Assembly: GCA_016934595.1 (NCBI GenBank)
Contig: JAFGSM010000183.1
Coordinates: forward strand, 1 to 34,847
DNA from: a bacterium
Lineage (GTDB): Bacteria > SZUA-182 > DTGQ01 > JAFGSM01
Length of the DNA: 34,847 nt
Direction of reading: 5' to 3'
Below the pieces are notes generated by a model. That model did not search any database, had not been told where the DNA came from, and saw nothing but the letters and a program-made list of their open reading frames with translations. This document shows, piece by piece, positions 32,590 to 34,847 of this stretch. Numbering within the stretch: the stretch's first letter is position 1; every line of letters starts with the position of its first letter. A program made the position numbers and the translations under genes.

Positions 32590-32702
32590 CAGAAATTTGG
32601 AAACTCATTTTGTATAAGTAAATAATATTCGATTTCACAGATAGTCTAAAATGCAACAGGGCTCATAAAATCTATACCGATTATCGAGTTTCCAAATTTC
32701 TG
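32590..32702. mobile_element. MITE-like element, family 2, copy B (113 bp)
   Basis: Perfect 17-bp terminal inverted repeats (CAGAAATTTGGAAACTC and its complement), flanked by a 6-bp direct repeat ATTATA at 32584-32589 and 32703-32708. About 90% identical to the reverse complement of 2560-2673; most changes sit in one stretch of about 14 bases. No coding capacity. It lies behind nikR, in a place similar to copy A behind cdaA. Confidence 0.8.
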
Positions 32703-32828
32703 ATTATATGCATTTACCTAATCATTTCTATTTGACAAATAATTTTATTTATGTAAAATGCACTCAGCTAATAAAGCTGATTGATAATTCACCACGGATT
32801 TTCACTGAATTGCAGTGGACAATCATTT

Positions 32829-32855
32829 TCCGTGATATTCCGTGTACTTCCGTGG
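32829..32855. repeat. Three TTCCGTG repeats with exact 10-bp spacing
   Basis: TTCCGTG at 32829, 32839 and 32849, with an inverted CCACGGA about 35 bases to the left (near 32791). The 10-bp phasing places the repeats on one face of the helix. A similar 'ccgtg...ccgtgg' phrase is common as an intergenic repeat in environmental bacterial genomes. The 616-base gap 32512-33127 otherwise holds the MITE, the hairpin array and the porin leader; no gene is visible. Confidence 0.5.
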
Positions 32856-32860
32856 TAAAC

Positions 32861-32990
32861 ACCCATGGCCTTTTAGGCTACCACGAATCATGAAAATAGA
32901 AGCTATTTTCGTAATAAACGTTCATGGCCAAACATAAATTGGCCACCCCCGCGAATGAAAATGTATTTTCATGGTAAAATCATGTGGTAA
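32861..32990. repeat. Dispersed two-hairpin repeat, two forward units
   Basis: First unit: AAACACCCATGGCCTTTTAGGCTACCACGAATCATG, then GAAAATAGAAGCTATTTTC. Second unit: AAACGTTCATGGCC...TTGGCCACCCCCGCGAATGAAAATGTATTTTCATGG. The second is the closest relative of the unit interrupted by the MITE at 34355 and therefore shows what that site looked like before insertion. Confidence 0.8.
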
Positions 32991-33127
32991 CGTAATTTAA
33001 TTGGCTCACGGTGAACGATTGCCAAAAATCAAAACAAGGCCAATAAGAGATACCTGACAAGTATCTTTTTATTATATAAATAGATAGGTATTTCAACTAA
33101 AATTCTTTTTTAGGAAAGGAGACATAA

Positions 33128-34228
33128 ATGTCCCGAAAATTATCTTCACTTTCTTGTCATTTGAAAGGCCTTTTTTATCTTTCTTTTTTATCAATGATCG
33201 CCTTATTCCTTGCTTTGCCATTTTGGGCTAAGACATCTTTTGCTGAATTCGAGCAAGAGGTTGTGGTAAGCGGAGTTATAGAAATAGAGGCCCAAAACTT
33301 CCGCCGAAAATTTAACGATCCCGATATGGCAGAGGAAAAAGGAAATGACCTTGCTCTTGCTACTGTTGAAATAGGTATAGATGCCAAAATACATCCATCC
33401 GTTCAAGGGCATCTATTACTATTATGGGAAGAGAATGAAAGCGAAGATCTGCAGGATTTGCTTGACGAAGGCACCATAACCATCTCCAATCCTGAAAAAT
33501 GCCCTTATTATCTTACCGCAGGGAAGATGTACCTTCCTTTCGGTTCATTTGAATCCGGTTTTGTCACCGATCCCCTTGCCCTGGAACTGGGCGAAATAAA
33601 TGAGACAGCAGTGCAATTAGGATATAAAACTGGGATTGCCGATCTGTCTTTTGGCTTATTTAATGGAGACCGTGACAAGGTTGATGAGTACGATAAGATA
33701 AGGAGCTATTTTGCCAACCTGAGTATGGACTATTCATATGAGCCTTTAAGTTTGAATATGGGCCTTTCATATCTATCAAATATCGCCGACACTGATGGAC
33801 TTGAAGGTGCTACCATAGACCCGAATACAGGGGAACCTATGGATATAACCGAATATGTTCAGGGCCTTGGCGTATATGTAGAAGCAACTATGGGGCAGAT
33901 ATATTTATCAGGCGAGTATATCGGCGCTATTGAAAATTTCGAACCTACGCTATTTGGAGGCAGATCCTGTAGGCCTGCCACCATAAATGTCGAATTTGGC
34001 TGGGACACACCTGAAAAACTATTTCTTGGGTTGAAATATGAAGAGTCAAGCGATATGGAAATCGAAGGCATTGATTTTAATTTTGCCAAGAGGCGGTACG
34101 GAGCCGTGATGTCCTATCCAATTTTAGATGCAGCGTCATTAAATCTTGAATATCTTATTGAAAAGTATAATCTTGTTGACAGCGGGAAAAATAATGTCTT
34201 AACCGCTCAACTGGCTATAGAGTTCTGA
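33128..34228 (+). CDS. Outer-membrane porin, LbtU-like
   Basis: The 366-residue protein has a signal peptide (about 13-39, cleavage near TSFA-EF) and a beta-barrel body of alternating strands ending in an aromatic residue (AQLAIEF), the usual outer-membrane sorting signal. Phrases such as VVSGVIEIEAQNF, YYLTAGKMYLPFGSFESGFVTDPLALELGEINETAVQLGY and GLFNGDRDK resemble the LbtU family of siderophore porins and related short-chain porins. AGGAAAGGAG precedes the ATG. It may bring metal chelates into the periplasm, which would fit the neighbouring nikR and znu genes, but this is inferred. A strong terminator follows. Confidence 0.72.
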   Translation: MSRKLSSLSCHLKGLFYLSFLSMIALFLALPFWAKTSFAEFEQEVVVSGVIEIEAQNFRRKFNDPDMAEEKGNDLALATVEIGIDAKIHPSVQGHLLLLWEENESEDLQDLLDEGTITISNPEKCPYYLTAGKMYLPFGSFESGFVTDPLALELGEINETAVQLGYKTGIADLSFGLFNGDRDKVDEYDKIRSYFANLSMDYSYEPLSLNMGLSYLSNIADTDGLEGATIDPNTGEPMDITEYVQGLGVYVEATMGQIYLSGEYIGAIENFEPTLFGGRSCRPATINVEFGWDTPEKLFLGLKYEESSDMEIEGIDFNFAKRRYGAVMSYPILDAASLNLEYLIEKYNLVDSGKNNVLTAQLAIEF

Positions 34229-34268
34229 TATATCTTTTTTATTGATATATTATGCCTTATTTTTTCAA

Positions 34269-34320
34269 AGCGTCAGGCAATGAATGATCAATGAACCATT
34301 TGCCTGGCGCTTTTTGTTTT
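34269..34320 (+). terminator. Rho-independent terminator of the porin gene
   Basis: AGCGTCAGGCAA (34269-34280) pairs with TTGCCTGGCGCT (34300-34311) with one wobble, followed by TTTTTGTTTTTT. Confidence 0.85.
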
Positions 34321-34328
34321 TTCATATT

Positions 34329-34565
34329 AAACGATCATGGCCAAACATACATTACAGCAATTCTCATTTTGACCAATTTCTATTCCATATAAAGCATATG
34401 AAGATGACGAGAATACTATATGCTGCTTTGAAAAACGCCATAATGAGAATTGCTGCATACATTAGCCCCTCCCGTGAATGAAAATGTATTTTCATGGTAA
34501 ACGCCCATGCCGGTTTTAGCGGCACAACGAATCATGAAAATAGAATCTATTTTTCGTAATAAATT
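34329..34565. repeat. Dispersed two-hairpin repeat array split by a MITE
   Basis: Forward units: AAACGATCATGGCCAAACATACATTA is interrupted by the 101-bp MITE and its duplicated target, then continues as GCCCCTCCCGTGAATGAAAATG. A further unit follows (AAACGCCCATGCCGGTTTTAGCGGCACAACGAATCATG with GAAAATAGAATCTATTTTTC). Confidence 0.8.
34355..34455. mobile_element. MITE-like element, family 1, copy B (101 bp)
   Basis: A 101-bp element with terminal inverted repeats beginning CAGCAATTCTCATT (14 bases perfect, 19 imperfect). It is flanked by a perfect 9-bp target duplication, CATACATTA, at 34346-34354 and 34456-34464. It has the same length as copy A at 262-362 and is in the opposite orientation. 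Confidence 0.88.
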
Positions 34566-34847
34566 TTTCATGTTGCCTATTGACCCTTGATATGACGACA
34601 TTTCAAATTCGTGTGTCAGGGCTGCATAAAAAGGCAAAAAAAGGCAAAAATTGGACAAAATTTTAAAAAATATTTATAATTAAATAAGAGTCTAATATGG
34701 CTTGTTCTGTGAAACAGTTTATTTTTTATGTATATTATATTTTTTGTATTTTTTTAATTCCTCTACTTTTGCACTTTTTTAAAATAAGTCATATTTATCA
34801 ATAAGATATAGGATCAACCTAAATAGCATGTTTTATCAATATTTTCA
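34566..34847. other. A/T-rich tail without a visible gene
   Basis: After the last repeat unit the sequence becomes strongly A/T-rich, with AAAAAGGC repeated (AAAAAGGCAAAAAAAGGCAAAAA) near 34627-34650. No ORF, RNA gene or clear promoter could be supported; it may be the upstream region of a gene beyond the window. Confidence 0.4.

Overview
The window reads as a chromosomal segment of a Gram-negative (diderm) bacterium with moderately low GC. Envelope genes support this: HflK/HflC, a haemagglutinin-type TPS protein, a ZnuABC importer, a HlyD/ABC-2 exporter and two probable outer-membrane barrels. The gene mix resembles anaerobic Desulfobacterota-like lineages, but no marker gene settles the taxon. 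TGA ends several ordinary genes, so the genetic code looks standard.

Layout. 1-2.8 kb: a MITE-like element, a secreted Pro-rich protein (-), and a diadenylate cyclase fused to a YbbR-like domain (+). 2.8-7.3 kb: a minus-strand set transcribed purD, purM, then a phosphoglycerate mutase-like enzyme whose sequence order is circularly permuted. 7.3-12.7 kb: a gene-poor stretch, a small coiled-coil protein, a 1078-residue beta-helix haemagglutinin-like protein and LarE (all -). 12.8-15.5 kb: a strong promoter, a secreted Gly-rich protein, a terminator, a secreted VCBS/FG-GAP protein broken by one in-frame TGA, and a CBM48 lipoprotein. 15.6-18.8 kb: an operon of ECF sigma factor, membrane anti-sigma factor with a CBM48 sensor domain, a secreted helical protein and a probable barrel. 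18.9-21.4 kb: a small secreted beta protein, then hflK-hflC on the minus strand. 21.8-32.5 kb: a transport region with znuA-znuC-znuB-hlyD, a first exporter ATPase, an inverted two-gene MFS cassette, a second exporter ATPase, two ABC-2 permeases and a NikR regulator. 33.1-34.2 kb: a porin resembling LbtU, then a terminator.

The intergenic DNA is unusually structured. A dispersed family of roughly 60-65 bp units with two hairpins occurs at about nine sites; one hairpin changes sequence while keeping its pairing. One unit supplies the start codon and first codons of an ABC ATPase gene. Two further families of MITE-like elements (101 bp with 9-bp target duplications; about 114 bp with 17-bp terminal inverted repeats) are each present twice, near the two ends of the window and in opposite orientation. 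One 101-bp copy is inserted inside a hairpin-repeat array.

The strongest candidates for something new are the circularly permuted iPGM-like enzyme with altered transferase loops, the CBM48-sensing sigma/anti-sigma operon with a paralogous CBM48 lipoprotein just upstream, the covarying hairpin repeat, and the in-frame UGA in the VCBS protein. All functional calls rest on reading the sequence without database searches.
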